Shown here: positions 11,966 through 24,245 of the stretch, in pieces
Layout of the letters: each line of letters opens with the position of its first letter
Position numbering within the stretch: the first letter of the stretch is position 1
From: Viridothelium virens
Taxonomy: Eukaryota > Ascomycota > Dothideomycetes > Trypetheliales > Trypetheliaceae
DNA length: 64,000 nucleotides
Assembly: GCA_010094025.1 (NCBI GenBank)
Contig: ML991772.1
Coordinates: 806,001-870,000 of the forward strand
Reading direction: 5' to 3'
The notes under the pieces: model-generated
What the model was told of the DNA's origin: nothing
The model's input: the letters and a program-made list of their open reading frames with translations, nothing else
The model's database searches: none
Position numbers and translations under genes: made by a program

Positions 11966-14900
11966 ATGTCTTCAAGAGTGACTCGCTCTTCAGCGAGGCT
12001 CTCAGCAGGTTCTTCGAATAACCCCCCCGGCCAAGCCTCCTCGACCACTCCCGCTCCCCCTCAATCCTCCACAAGCTCCAGAAAACGCAAGGCCGTGCGA
12101 GAACCAAGTCCCGATACTCCGACGCAACCAGACGAGTCCCAGAACTCCAAACAATCCAAGCGTCCGAAAGCCTCTGATCTAGCACCTCCTTCATTCCAAG
12201 CTCCTCCTGATTCGGCACAATCACTGCGTCGTACAGGACGGGGGCCAACGGCAATGTCAAGTGCTGGGTAAATCACTACCGTTCTAGATAAGTATTCAAC
12301 GCTTGCTCACTTTGCAGAACACCCTCGGATCCCACCCAGAACACTTCCTCACCAGCATCCACAAGCACATCCAAGCGCAAGGGTTCACGTAAGAAAACTG
12401 GTAATCAAGGCAATCAAGGTTAGTAGAGCCTTTCTAGGGTGAAGATCGATCTAACCCAGTTTAGAGCCTAACGCGACCACGTCCGGCCCCTCACAGTCCT
12501 CAAGAAAGACCAAGAGATCAGCAAATAAACATGGTTCTTCAGTAGATATGGAGAATGCGGGACAGGAGACTGGTGGCCCATCAGAGGCTGCTGCCAGCGA
12601 ACCAGCTGGTCACGCCGACGAAAGCGACCACTCCGACGATGAGGGGCACGCACGGAGCTATGATCAAGATGAACAAGATATCTTTGGCAGCCACTTTCTC
12701 ACCCGCCATGGAGGCCCAGGTAATCTTGCCGGTGCCCTACGAGCAATGAGTGGCTATATGCCTGGCGTTTCTGGACGGTTACGAGATATCATGAACAGGC
12801 TCAAGGATCAGGATTCGTCTCTGCAACTTATTGCACTTCAGGAACTATCCGAGCTATTGCTTGTGTCAACAGAAGACAATCTCCAGGGTCACTTCTCTCC
12901 CGATCAGTGCGTAAAGGAGCTGGTCACGCTTATGCAGCCCAGTAAATTGGGTGAGGAGAATCCAGATATGATGCTGTTGGCTTGTCGATGTCTGGCAAAT
13001 CTCATGGAAGCACTGCCCACATCTACAGCCAACGTGGTATACGGAGGAGCTGTTCCTGTCCTCTGTCAGAAGCTCATCGAAATCAACTACATTGACGTTG
13101 CAGAGCAAGCACTTAGTGTGAGTCATAGGCTTTTTTAGTGTCAGTCAAGCCTCCAATCTTCAACTAACTATGATGTGTTAGACTCTCGAGAAGATATCTG
13201 TTGAGTTTCCATCCTTTATTGTTCGTGAAGGAGGACTCACAGGCTGCCTCGAACATCTTGACTTCTTTCCTACAGGCACTCAGCGTACTGCAGTCACCAC
13301 AGCCGCCAATTGCTGCCGAAAGATTCCTGAGGACTCATTTCCTGTCGTCCGGGATGTGATGCCAACCTTACTTGGTGTTCTGAACAGCAGCGATCAAAAG
13401 GTGGTCGAGAAGGCTTCACTCTGCGTGTCGGGTATAGTGGAAAGCTTCGGGCACAAAAATGAGAAGCTTGAAGAACTGGTCAGCCCAGCTCTACTCAAAG
13501 CAATCCTCCGGCTTCTCTTGCCTGGTACGACTAACCTCATTGGCCCCAACATTCACACCCAATTTCTACGTGTTCTATCAACCACAGCGAAAGCGAGCCC
13601 ACGCTTATCTGTAGAGCTCCTGAAGATGGACATTGTCGATACCCTGTATCAAATTCTCACAGGGGTATCTCCACCAACGGGTATCGATGATGCTGCACTC
13701 AAAATCGACAAAAATGTCATCATGCAGGCGCTTGTCCATCGACCAAAAGAACAGGTTTTCGAGACTTTGAATGTCATTTGCGAGCTGCTTCCTAGCGTGG
13801 GGAAAAATGGACTGATGTTCATTGACGATCTTTTCGATGCTGGATACCCGGGCAATGAACCCCCTTCTCTAGCCTCACGAATTAGGGATCCTCGCAACGA
13901 AATGCGTCTCTCCCTCTTGGCGAATTGCAAGGAACAGTTGAAGCGCTTCGCAGTTATTCTGCTGCCCACTCTGACAGAAGCGTATTCGAGCACGGTAAAC
14001 CTCAGTGTTCGCCAGAAAGTGCTCACTGCGCAATTAAAGATGCTTTCCAATCTCGATACCACGATCTTAGAGGATGCACTGCGAGTTGTGCCATATGCCT
14101 CTTATCTTGCATCGATCTTGTCGCAGCAGGATCATCCTAGTCTTGTCACCTATGCACTGCAAGCTACGGAATTACTTCTCAAACGTTTGGAGCCAATTTA
14201 TCGATACCAATTCTATCGTGAAGGCGTCATTTCGGAGATATCAAGGCTAGCGAGTCGACCGCATTCCGTTCCCGAAGAAAAGGCACCGTCAACCAAACTC
14301 TGTGTGCGTACCAAAGCACCTGCCTCATCCAACAGAGAGAGTTTCAGCTCAACAGAGCAAGCTGATAGAGGGGAATATGAGAATGAGGAGATGAACGAAG
14401 ATGATCCGTCAGACGGTGAAGATGATGATGACGAAGGCGATGAGGACCATGATGACGAGGATCAAGATGATGGACAAGACGATGTTTCAGCATCTTCTGG
14501 ATCCTCGAACTCTTCAGAGCGGCATCGCACCGTACCTTCGCCCCTGTCCGATCTTCAAGATATCATTACACTGCGGGCTAAGCGGTTCATTGATGTGCAT
14601 GAGATCGACGCTGAAAAAGGTCTGAAACAACGCGCTTGCAGGCTGCTCAGCGACATGCAAGCCTTGGCGAAAGAGATCCGGACTTGCTATCTTGAAGATT
14701 CCGCAACGAATGGTAAAGAGCTATTCATGCGCCTTGCAGACTACTTTGACGGCGATGCATTGGAAAGCACCACAAGCTATGAACTGCTCTCTTCCGGCAT
14801 AGTGCAGGCCCTGCTTGATATATTTGCTGCTCCAAAGACGGCGGCGAGCACCAATGCTCAATCTACATTCCTCCAGGTTTTCATGGGATCTCGCACGACT

Positions 14901-17846
14901 TCAAAGGCTCCAACCATGAGTGGAGGTGCCATCAATACCCCATTCAGTACTCTCGTTCAGAAGCTACAAGATCTCCTCAGCAGGGCAGAGCATTTCGAGG
15001 TCATCACTGTCCATCAAAACTCATTAGACAGCAACCGGACCAGCGCAGCATCGATGCTTGCCAAGCAGCTCAAGCTCAAGCTTGTCGCTGATGAGGCCTC
15101 TGGGTTTCACAAGACGTATGAAAACATTATGGTTTCGATTCATGCTATCGCCACATTCAAAGCACTTGACGAATACTTACGCCCCCGACTTAGCTCAATC
15201 GAAAATCCCAACCGTACAAATAGCCGTGACCGGGTGACCAGTGCCATTGCCGCTTACGCAGCTGCTATGGGCGTGGAGAGACCTCGACCAAGGCTTCCAG
15301 GAGGAGTGCCTCCTCCACCAATGCCATCTCTACCTCTTGCTTCTTCCAGCAACCGTCCTCCCCCGAGGAAGTCTTCCAAAACCAGCAAGCTCTCCGCACC
15401 ACCACCAGGTGAAGGTAGGAACACATCTGAATCAGCGTTAGAAAGATCATATGGCCTCAGGAGGTCGACGAGGAAGCATGGCGCTTTGCATGGATCTCTG
15501 CATAGCTCCCTTCCTCAAACCCCGCCCCCGCCCCCTCCTTTGAATCCTCCAGTGGCAGAAGAGGCTGTGCAAGAACCTTTAGAATGTGCTGATGAAACTC
15601 ATTTCTCAGAAGACGAAGATGATGACGAGGCTCTAGATGCCGTCATGGAGGATTTGGAAGAGGAGTTAGATGACGATATGCCGGACCCAAGTGCGATCAA
15701 CATGGAGGTTGCGGATGAAGGGGGCAAAGTAACGGCACGTCAAGAAGATGGCACACGAGTCCCGACCCCATCACAAGCTTCTCAGGGATCCGCGTCAGCA
15801 CCTCCGACGGCTGTCCATCGGGCTCAGGCTACCCTTCCAACCGTGACTACGCCATCTGCTTCGCGGCCGATGTCGTACGCGGCAGCAATTCAAACAGTGC
15901 CGCAGGACTGGCATGTTGAGTTCAGTATCAATGACCGGCCAATCTCACATGACACCACAATCTACCGCGCTGTACATTTTAATGGTGGCCATCCTGACGA
16001 CTCCATGGTTCGTGCCGTCTGGTCAAATCTACACACGATCAAGTTCAAGCGCGTGTCAGGACCCCCACCTGCGGAGTCCAGCGCTGTTAGTCCACCTCCA
16101 GAGACATATGATACCGAATCTGGTTTACCACAGTCGCTTGATAAGAATCCGACCACATCTGCTATTCTGCGCTTGTTGAGTATTCTTCACGAACTGAATG
16201 CAAACATGGACGACGTATTTGTGGACAGTCGGAGGACTCTGCAGCTCAAGCCGGAACCACTTTCTCAATTTGTCAACACTAAGCTGACGGCGAAACTTAA
16301 TCGACAACTTGAGGAACCCTTGATTGTAGCCAGCAACTGCTTGCCTATCTGGAGCGAAGACCTGGCACGTCTCTACCCCTTCTTGTTTCCGTTCGAGACC
16401 AGACATCTATTTCTGCAATCGACATCTTTTGGTTACTCTCGATCCATGACAAGATGGCAGAACGCTCAGTCAACGAGCGACTCTCGTCCCGACCGTCACC
16501 GCGAGGAACGTCCGTTCTTGGGCAGACTCCAACGTCAGAAAGTGCGCATTGCTCGCACTAGAATCTTCGAATCGGCAGTCAAAGTCATGGAACTCTATGG
16601 AGCTTCACCGAGCATCTTAGAGGTGGAGTACTTCGAGGAGGTTGGCACTGGACTTGGCCCTACTCTGGAATTTTACTCTTCGGCTTCCAAGGAATTTTCA
16701 ACGAAGAAGATCAAACTCTGGCGAGAGAACGAATCTAACAACTCTAGTGAATTTGCATTTGGAAAACATGGACTGTTTCCCGCTCCCATGAGTGCTGAAC
16801 AAGCGGGAGAAGACAACGGCAAACGAATTATTCACCTTTTCAAGATGCTCGGAAAATTTGTTGCCCGGTCTATGCTAGATTCACGGATCATCGATGTCTC
16901 CTTCAACCCGACTTTCTTCCGCGTTGGTGAAGGCTTGAATGCAGTCTCGCCATCCCTCGGCGCAGTAGCATCTGTTGACGAGCATTTGGCCAATTCACTC
17001 AAGATGCTTAAACAATTTGCCAGTCTGAAACAGCAGATTGACGAAGATACCAGTCTCAGTCCTGCGCAGAAAGTGCAGGCCATTAGTCGTATTGAGATCG
17101 CCGGTTCTCAGGTTGAGGACATGGGACTTGATTTTACTCTCCCAGGCTATCCATCGATCGAGCTCTGCGAGAATGGATCTGACATACCTGTTACGATTGA
17201 TAACGTGGATACCTACGTCGACAGAGTTGTGGATTTCACGCTTGGCAGTGGAGTTAAAAGGCAGGTCGAGGCCTTCCGCACTGGATTCTCATCGGTTTTC
17301 CCTTATACAGCGCTTCGCGCCTTTACACCTGATGAGCTTGTTATGTTATTTGGTCAGACCGAGGAGGATTGGTCGCTTGAAAGTAAGTTCTTTTTGTCGC
17401 TGGCGAACATACTATTTGCTGACTTGCTTTCTTTAGCGCTCTTGGACTCTGTCAAGGCCGATCATGGATACAATTTAGACAGCAGAAGTGTGCGAAACCT
17501 ACTTCAAACCATGAGCGAGCTCGATCCTTCAGCGCGCCGCGACTTCCTGCAATTCATCACTGGTAGTCCAAAACTTCCAATCGGAGGTTAGTACAATGCT
17601 CCCGCATCATCCCCATCAATTTACCTCATATATTGACCTTATTTTGCAGGTTTCAAAGCCTTGACCCCGATGTTCACGGTGGTCTGTAAACCTAGTGAGC
17701 CACCATACGTTCCCGACGACTACTTGCCAAGCGTCATGACTTGTGTCAACTACCTCAAAATGCCCGATTATACCACGCCGCAGGTGTTACGCAATCGACT
17801 TGGGGTGGCGATAAAGGAGGGCCAAGGCGCTTTCCACTTGAGTTGA
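11966..17846 (+). CDS. UFD4: HECT-type E3 ubiquitin ligase, UFD4/TRIP12 family
   Basis: Six exons, 11966-12267, 12318-12418, 12465-13117, 13182-17382, 17437-17586 and 17650-17846, give 1,867 residues. UFD4 extends ubiquitin chains on ubiquitin-fusion and N-degron substrates for the proteasome. A Ser/Pro/Lys-rich N-terminus is followed by an armadillo-like helical region (from IMNRLKDQDSSLQLIALQEL). Long acidic, disordered linkers lie around 14380-14490 and 15600-15690. The C-terminus is a HECT domain: VEYFEEVGTGLGPTLEFY, KFVARSMLDSRIIDVSFNP, and the catalytic block LPSVMTCVNYLKMPDY with Cys1834 (codon 17742-17744). The last exons are joined by a 54-bp intron that has no stop in frame. Orthologous structure and an intact catalytic Cys make the call firm. 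Confidence 0.95.
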
Positions 17847-18608
17847 GTCTGCAAGAAAGATGACAACGGGCGGTCTCAGCGAATACGGGAATGTCGATGA
17901 AGGTGACGAGCGCATCTTAATACGATTACGATATTTCACGAATCAAGACTCCTGATTCCCGACAATGGCATAGTTTGCGAGAGAGCTCTCATTTACGTGG
18001 AAAACAAACTTCGGCGTCATTCACGGACGTCTTGACTCCAGGTTATGGCGCAAAGCCTCTAATCCCCTTTGCTTCTGCTTCTTTCCCTCCAATTCCAGAT
18101 TGCATTACATACACCTGTGCACCCGGGATGGTGCATGAGAAGTCTGAGATTCTAATTGATTCCCCTGACGATCCACACATGAAGAGACATGATGCATAGG
18201 TAACTAGATAGACATTAATGAGAAATCAAATTCTCGACCACTTCTTGACCACAATCATTTTCTCATTAGAACTTTACTCCCAGAAGAGGACTAGAGCAAT
18301 ACGCCTTCTGCAGCAAGATATCCTGATTATTGCTTGCAGATTATCGTACCACCGTTGCACGAGTGTGCTGTTGATACATTACGTCATCAAGTGATTTTGG
18401 TGAGCTAGGTAGAATAAGTTCTTTACTTAGAGTACCAGATTATCGTAGATCTTCCACCCTTTCATTAATATCTCACTTTTCGCTCTTGCAAATCTTTGCT
18501 TCACCACGTTTGCTTGCTTTCTACTATTTTGTAATTGTAACCCTATCAGGGATAATATGAATTCGTGGGGAAGCCGTATCGTAGCGCAACCATTCCACAG
18601 ACTTGACC
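17847..18608. other. Intergenic region between UFD4 and the Smr gene
   Basis: These 762 bases lie between two plus-strand genes and hold the UFD4 3' end and the promoter of the next gene. No supported coding sequence or RNA is visible. Confidence 0.5.
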
Positions 18609-20301
18609 ATGGATGATCCTTATGCGCAACTCGAAGTGAGACTCTGTCCAATATCGGGGACCAGACATTGCTAACGATTTATAGAATGAGTACTGTCCTC
18701 CACTGGACTCAGCCTTGCTCTCTGCAATCCTGTCTGATTTTGATCTCGGCACGCAGCAAGGAATTGAGGAGGCAAGATCTACGCTCGATACTTTGAAGGC
18801 CTCGGCTCAAGACGAAGAAGCCACAGGCTTCGATGCTTCCGGTAGTGGCGGTGCTTTATCTGGTTATCCCGTTGATTCCCATGAACAGAGCGCAACGGCG
18901 ACATCAGACTTCACGGGGGCAAATAGCTTATCTGAAGACCTATCTTCTCTTAGCTTACACAGTGGATCTGGAAAATCGGAAGGAGACGCGGCCCGCAGTG
19001 TGCCTGAGTTTGATAGTCTGGAACAGCTTGACCCAGTCACGAAGGAAGCCATACTTTTTGACATGTTTCCTACCGTCCCTGAGCATAATGTTTCTTATCT
19101 GCTAAAGAAATGTAATGGTAGTTTCGGGAAAGCTATGGATGAGTTGTTAAATCGTGTTTGGTTCGACGAGGCCGGCTCGAACGGTGAGTACCAAGCACAA
19201 ACAAAGGGTATAGATGCATTCGCCGATGACGGATTCTCTATTCACGGTCGTCGAAGAAAGGGAAAGAAGAAAAGAAATGCGCAAAGCTTGTTCGATGAAG
19301 GACAGACTGGATCATCTCCTCTCACCTCCGAGGACAGCCTGCTACCAGACACGAACGTTTGGCAAAAAGCGAAGAGCGACATCGATTTCATCTGCGCAAG
19401 AGTACCACTCCCAAAGACCACCGTATCCTCAATCTATCATGAAAACGGTGCCTCAGTCTCCAGTGCCATTCGAGCGCTTACCCACCCGGAGCAATTGCCT
19501 CAAGATTCCTCCACCTCGAACGACGCAACCATCGCAGCGCACTCACACGAGCTCCTCCAAGACTTCCCCACCCTCTCCCTCACCCAAACCACCGCGCTCA
19601 TCCGCCTCACCCACCCATCCACCTCCTCCGCGCACGACCTCGCTCGCGCCCTCACGCGACCCAGCCCAGCTTCCTCCAGCTCTTCCCACCTCATCCCAAC
19701 CTACCAACCCTACACCCCCGATACTGAGCACAACGCCGACCATACCCTACCCCCACCCACCACCGCGCCCACCCACACCTCCACGCCGCACTCCCCCTCC
19801 GCCATCGCGCAAGCCCGCACCCACGCCTTCAGTTCCGCGGCCCGCGCCCACCGCCTCGGCCGCTCCGACCCGCTCATGCGCGGCGCCGCATCCTACTACG
19901 CGACAGTGGGCCACTCGCTGGCTGCGCAGGAGAGCTTGGCGAGCGCGGCGGCGGCCGATGCGCTGGTGGCGGCGCAGAGTCCGTGTCCGAGCGAGGCGCT
20001 GGATCTGCATGGGGTTGGGGTGAGGGATGCGGTGAGGATTGCGGAGGAGGGGGTGAGGCGGTGGTGGGAGGGACTGGGGGATGCGAGGATTGTGGGGGTG
20101 GATGGGAGTGGTGGGGGAGGGGGGAGAGGAAGAGGAGGAGGGCTCGGTGGTGGGTTTCGCGTTGTTACGGGGGTGGGGAGGCATAGTGAGGGGGGGAGGG
20201 CGAAGTTGGGGCCGGCGGTGGGGAGGGCGTTGGTTAGGGGTGGGTGGAGGGTGGAGATGGGGAGTGGGGTTGTTGTTGTGAAGGGGAGGGCGAGGAGGTA
20301 G
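18609..20301 (+). CDS. CUE- and Smr-domain protein
   Basis: Two exons, 18609-18635 and 18685-20301, with a 49-bp intron, give 547 residues. The tiny first exon encodes MDDPYAQLE. A CUE-like ubiquitin-binding segment (about residues 133-170, FDMFPTVPEHNVSYLLKKC) is followed by a long disordered Ser/Thr/Pro/His-rich linker. A DUF1771-like helix (about 375-440) precedes a C-terminal Smr domain with LDLHGVGVRDAV and VVTGVGRHSEGG. Smr domains are MutS2-type nucleases or nucleic-acid-binding modules; fungal CUE-Smr proteins resemble yeast Cue2, which cleaves mRNA at stalled ribosomes. That function is inferred by family. The last 800 bases are extreme in composition, C-rich to about 19900 and then G-rich. 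The Gly-rich insertion inside the Smr domain (around 20100-20150) lies in the G-rich arm. Confidence 0.85.
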
Positions 20302-21430
20302 TTGCAGATAGGTGAGGGAAGTTTTATTGGGCGTTTCGTGGGACGGCTGGATGGTTGGATGTTGGGGCGAAGATTGGAGGAGAATTGGATTTGTATACGA
20401 TTTTGCCATTTTCCACAACGCCGGGGATGCTATGAAATTACGGAACTCTACGTCGAGCGTGATACTCTGGATGATACTCTGGATTCTTACCTGCTTACTC
20501 TGCTGCCCAGGCAGTTGGCAAGTGGTGTATCGAACCCACCACTCTCCATTGGCCCCTCGGGATTTTGTCTGACATCTGGCAGCTCCGCTACCAACCTCCG
20601 AGCATGCTTTGCAGCCCAACGACCAGCAGACCGAAAATCACACTCAAGTTTGCAGAGTCAATTGGGGGCCTTCGGAGAACGTCATGAAGCATCATGTCTC
20701 CTGGCTACAGCAACCTTCAAAGAGGAATTCTTGTAGCGCATACTTCTAAGTTTTCTATAAGGGTTACCGGGTATTGAGCTGCCGTCGCACGATCTAGCAA
20801 AAGTAACCCTGCACGCCCTGTGAGAAGGTCTTCTGGGTACAGAGTTAAAATGTCAATTCTGAGGGTATCCGAACTCCGAAAGACGTTCTATATTAGACTA
20901 TCGCCGGGTCTAAACGAGAACCTTGCCCTGAAATCCCTCGTGATAGGGTATCATAATCCTTCGGATAAGGATGTCGTTATGGCGGTCCAGTCACCGCTTT
21001 GCTCTAACAGGCCAGGATTCTCAATGAATCACTCAGTTTACGTCGACAGCTTCCTCTCCTGAGGATATCAATAGCCAGCCGAGCCTAGTACAGCGATGTG
21101 ACGGCTCGCCTACTATTGGCACTTCCTTCTCCTAAAGACGATGATCCTGCATCACAAAATATGTCCTCCAAGGTACTCATGGAAGCAGTTCATGGCGCGA
21201 ACGAATCGCGAGATAGCCACGAGAATTGGTTGTTGGGAGGCACGAGCGATGGGATTTGGTGGATAGGCGAATGGCCCAACCGGTAGTTCTCTTCCCTGAA
21301 AGGTCACGGAATCGATACCCTCTGGCTCGAGTACAGTGAGTTCACGAATGAGTTTCCGCAATCGATACTCCTGTAAGAGTGCTGTATGCCTCGAACCGAG
21401 CATCATCCAGCCTCCATACAGCGAATCTTG
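20302..21430. other. Convergent intergenic region
   Basis: These 1.1 kb separate the 3' ends of the Smr gene (+) and the MFS gene (-). The first 100 bases continue the G-rich composition of the Smr gene's 3' part. Frames up to 144 codons on the plus strand have no domain. Confidence 0.5.
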
Positions 21431-22909
21431 CTATCCTTCCGACTCGCTCTTATCACGAGCAGCACGCCAGCGCGGTCCGCACCGCATTTGCATGCCAAGC
21501 AGCAGCAACGAGAAAATCATGATGGCCGTACAGAGAGTGAAACTCCAACCAACACTGATTGCATTTGCCAGCGGAATAATCGCCGCCGTCCCTCCCGCAC
21601 CCATAAGACATCGCGACAAGTTCAACGCAGCGGTCGCAGAGGCACTCTGCTTGGGAAAGATGTCCACCAAAAAGGTTGACGTCGCTGCCTGGATGGCAAT
21701 CTCAGCCCATCCAATGAAGAAAGTGCTGATGATAGGGACGGAGATATGGACATGTTTGTCGATGGTCCAGCCAAAGGCGATGACCGAGGCGCACTGCATT
21801 GCCGCCCAGAGCCACATCGTGCGCAAGCGAGCGTATTCGATGGGAAATTCGTCTGTAGGGCCATTGTGTTTGGCTTTGATGCGGCGGTATTCGAGGTCAA
21901 GGAATTTGCCTGTGGTCAGTGTTCCGAGGATACAACCGACACCATTGGAGATATACGTCAGACCGGTTTGAATCTGAGTAAGATGATACGTTTGCTCGAA
22001 GAGTGTGGACATGGCAGCAACGGTCATTTGCCAGACTGTGTAGTAGATAGACAGAAAGAGAATAATGCAAATGGCTTCTTTGCCGAACAAGATACGAAGA
22101 GGCCCAAGGAAATCGATGCGCGCTTTGTTCTTCGTGGCAGTAGATTCTTGTTGCGCCTGAGCTGACTCTGGAGCTAGCTTTTCTTGCCGACGCCGTTGCA
22201 TGTAAGCCATCGGAGATTCAGCAAGACCTTTTGCAGGGATAGAGCCATTGCCGACGAGAGAGCGCAAGGTCTCGGGGAGGAACAAGATGAGCACAATCAG
22301 AAAAACGCCACTGTAAATCGTAAGGAACCAGAATATTGCTCGCCATCCCAGAGTCCCAGCGAAGACGCCTCCTAAAACTGGAGCAAAAGCAAGCGGCACC
22401 AGAAGGCCAGCCTGAAAGATACCCATGTAGCCTCCACGTTCCTCACGCGTGGTGATGTCACCTAAAACGCCAGCACCCAGAGCGACTGTACTGGCACTTC
22501 CTGAGCTCTGCAAGCATCTCAGAATGAGAAGTTGGTAGTAATGACGAGACTCAGCCAGACCGATGCATGCTCCAAGAAAGACGAGAAAGGTGCAGATGAA
22601 AGCAAAGCGCCGACCTCGGGCATCAGCAATTGCACCCCAGAGGGTTGGTGATAGCCCCTGGAAAATCATGTACGAGGTGACTGTGAGGTTCAATAATTCG
22701 GGCGTGACGGACAAGTCTCTTGCGATAGTAGGAATTGCAGGGAAATAAATGTTGGATGCAAATGCAGTAAAAGTTGCAGCAACGGAAATGATGGTAACGA
22801 TCAATGCTTTTTGCGCTCTGGTGAAGATGCTATAAGGAACTGGAGACGGCGTTGTTTGAAGAGCCGCAGCCTCCGTATCGTGGTTCTTGTCCTCCACCAT
22901 TTCGAACAA
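21431..22909 (-). CDS. MFS drug:H+ antiporter, DHA1 family
   Basis: A single exon gives 492 residues with about twelve hydrophobic membrane segments and a central cytosolic loop (about residues 215-270). Motif A is present as GAIADARGRRFA after segment 2, and the motif C region as LAFAPVLGGVFAGTLGWRAIF in segment 5. SGSASTVALGAGVLGDI is typical of Qdr/Flr-type DHA1 exporters. It should sit in the plasma membrane and export small molecules using the proton gradient. Substrate is not readable from sequence. Start at 22909 (MFEMVEDKN); Met4 at 22900 is an equally possible start. It is divergent from the large repeat protein gene and not in a visible biosynthetic cluster. Confidence 0.88.
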   Translation of the reverse strand: MFEMVEDKNHDTEAAALQTTPSPVPYSIFTRAQKALIVTIISVAATFTAFASNIYFPAIPTIARDLSVTPELLNLTVTSYMIFQGLSPTLWGAIADARGRRFAFICTFLVFLGACIGLAESRHYYQLLILRCLQSSGSASTVALGAGVLGDITTREERGGYMGIFQAGLLVPLAFAPVLGGVFAGTLGWRAIFWFLTIYSGVFLIVLILFLPETLRSLVGNGSIPAKGLAESPMAYMQRRRQEKLAPESAQAQQESTATKNKARIDFLGPLRILFGKEAICIILFLSIYYTVWQMTVAAMSTLFEQTYHLTQIQTGLTYISNGVGCILGTLTTGKFLDLEYRRIKAKHNGPTDEFPIEYARLRTMWLWAAMQCASVIAFGWTIDKHVHISVPIISTFFIGWAEIAIQAATSTFLVDIFPKQSASATAALNLSRCLMGAGGTAAIIPLANAISVGWSFTLCTAIMIFSLLLLGMQMRCGPRWRAARDKSESEG

Positions 22910-24245
22910 TTAGGAAATGGATGAGACTCATGTGCTGTCGTGAGATGAGGCTGGATGGAATCACAACAGTCATCTGCGATACAAGAAAAAGTTCAAGAGA
23001 CCGATTTCGGACCAGCTCTTGCCGAAGTTCCGCTTACCTTAGTCACCTTGTAGAGTTCTCCAGACGCGTGTAGCATTCTGAGGTCAAAAGGAGCACCATG
23101 AAGTGACGCTGTTCCATACATTTGACATGTACAGAGTGTTGGCCTGATTATACCATGAGCGACTTTGTCGTCGCTTGTCTTTTTGATCCAAATGAAGCGA
23201 AAGTCTTTTGAAAGGTCAGTTTCACGTTATGCCAGTTCGGGATAGCGACGCCACCAACAGCCAAAGAACCTGCTCATGATCCTCACGGTCCCAATTCAGG
23301 TCAGTTCGCTGGCAGTCAACACACAGGCCATCGTCTCGTTTGATCCTTCCCTCGGCACTTCATTTCGGCTCTCTATAGACAAAGCCTTTCTCAAAGAATG
23401 GTCGGTTTGAGAGGGGGAAATTCTTCTATCCTACAAGTCGTCGGACCCATTATTTACTACTCCCACAACTTTTTAGCAGTTCATTAACTGTATATTTTGG
23501 TACTGTCAGGAATTCAATGCGTACGCTCTTAAGGGGCTCATCCAATCCCGACCAGTCGGCTAGGATTATTGGGGCGAAGATGCGAAGACCCTTGGGACCA
23601 ACCAACTCTAAATCGTCTTGGGAAAATCCGGGGAGCTCACCGTCCACCAGACTCATTCTGAAAGAAATTCTACATTTTGAAGTTTTGAGTAGAACCACCG
23701 CAAAGAGCAGATTTTTCGGGAATGTGCTCGCCACGAGCAATCTGCTCCCGGCCTCTGTCTACATGATTAGGCTTCAAGCCTTGGCTTACATGCTTCATGT
23801 GCCTTTCAATGTCTTAATACTGGCGATACGGCGCCTCGTGCCGTCCCGTTTTACGAAGCTGAAACGCGCACTATAGATTAAAGTGGGAGGTCATGCCTAG
23901 CTTGCAGCTTTACTGTGGAAGTCCACGGCGCTGACAACCCACTTTTGAGAGGCTATTGGTCACTGATAGAGTGCTGTTCCTTGTTGATGCCAATAGCCGC
24001 CCAACTTGCAATTGCGATGTCTTGATTTAGGACTTATGATTGCCGACCCTAGGTTTTACGAAGGTGATGAACAGAAGCACTAGAAGGCTGATCTCAGTAT
24101 TGGTCCCTAGCAATACAGTCTTTACTTCCACTTTGTTTTCTTTACTCGTCCTCCAGTCTCTTGTCGAAGCCGCTCTTTCTTCCTATGTCGACTCGCGTAG
24201 AGGCATCGTCCACTCTTTTAGCGATTTCCATTCCTTGTCCTAAGC
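22910..24245. other. Divergent intergenic region
   Basis: These 1.3 kb lie between the MFS gene (-) and the repeat-protein gene (+). Overlapping frames on both strands around 23450-23880 are about 95-120 codons long, but neither shows a domain or splice context I can support. Confidence 0.45.

Noticed and set aside
20480-20560. tRNA-like T-arm (GGTTCGATA context) on the minus strand
   Set aside because: The stem does not pair as a 5-bp T-arm, and no acceptor, D or anticodon arms can be formed.
19747-20619. 290-codon minus-strand frame opposite the Smr gene
   Set aside because: It is the complement of an extremely GC-rich coding region; low-stop composition explains it.
23450-23880. Overlapping opposite-strand frames of 96 and 119 codons
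   Set aside because: Neither shows a domain, signal peptide or splice context, and they exclude each other.
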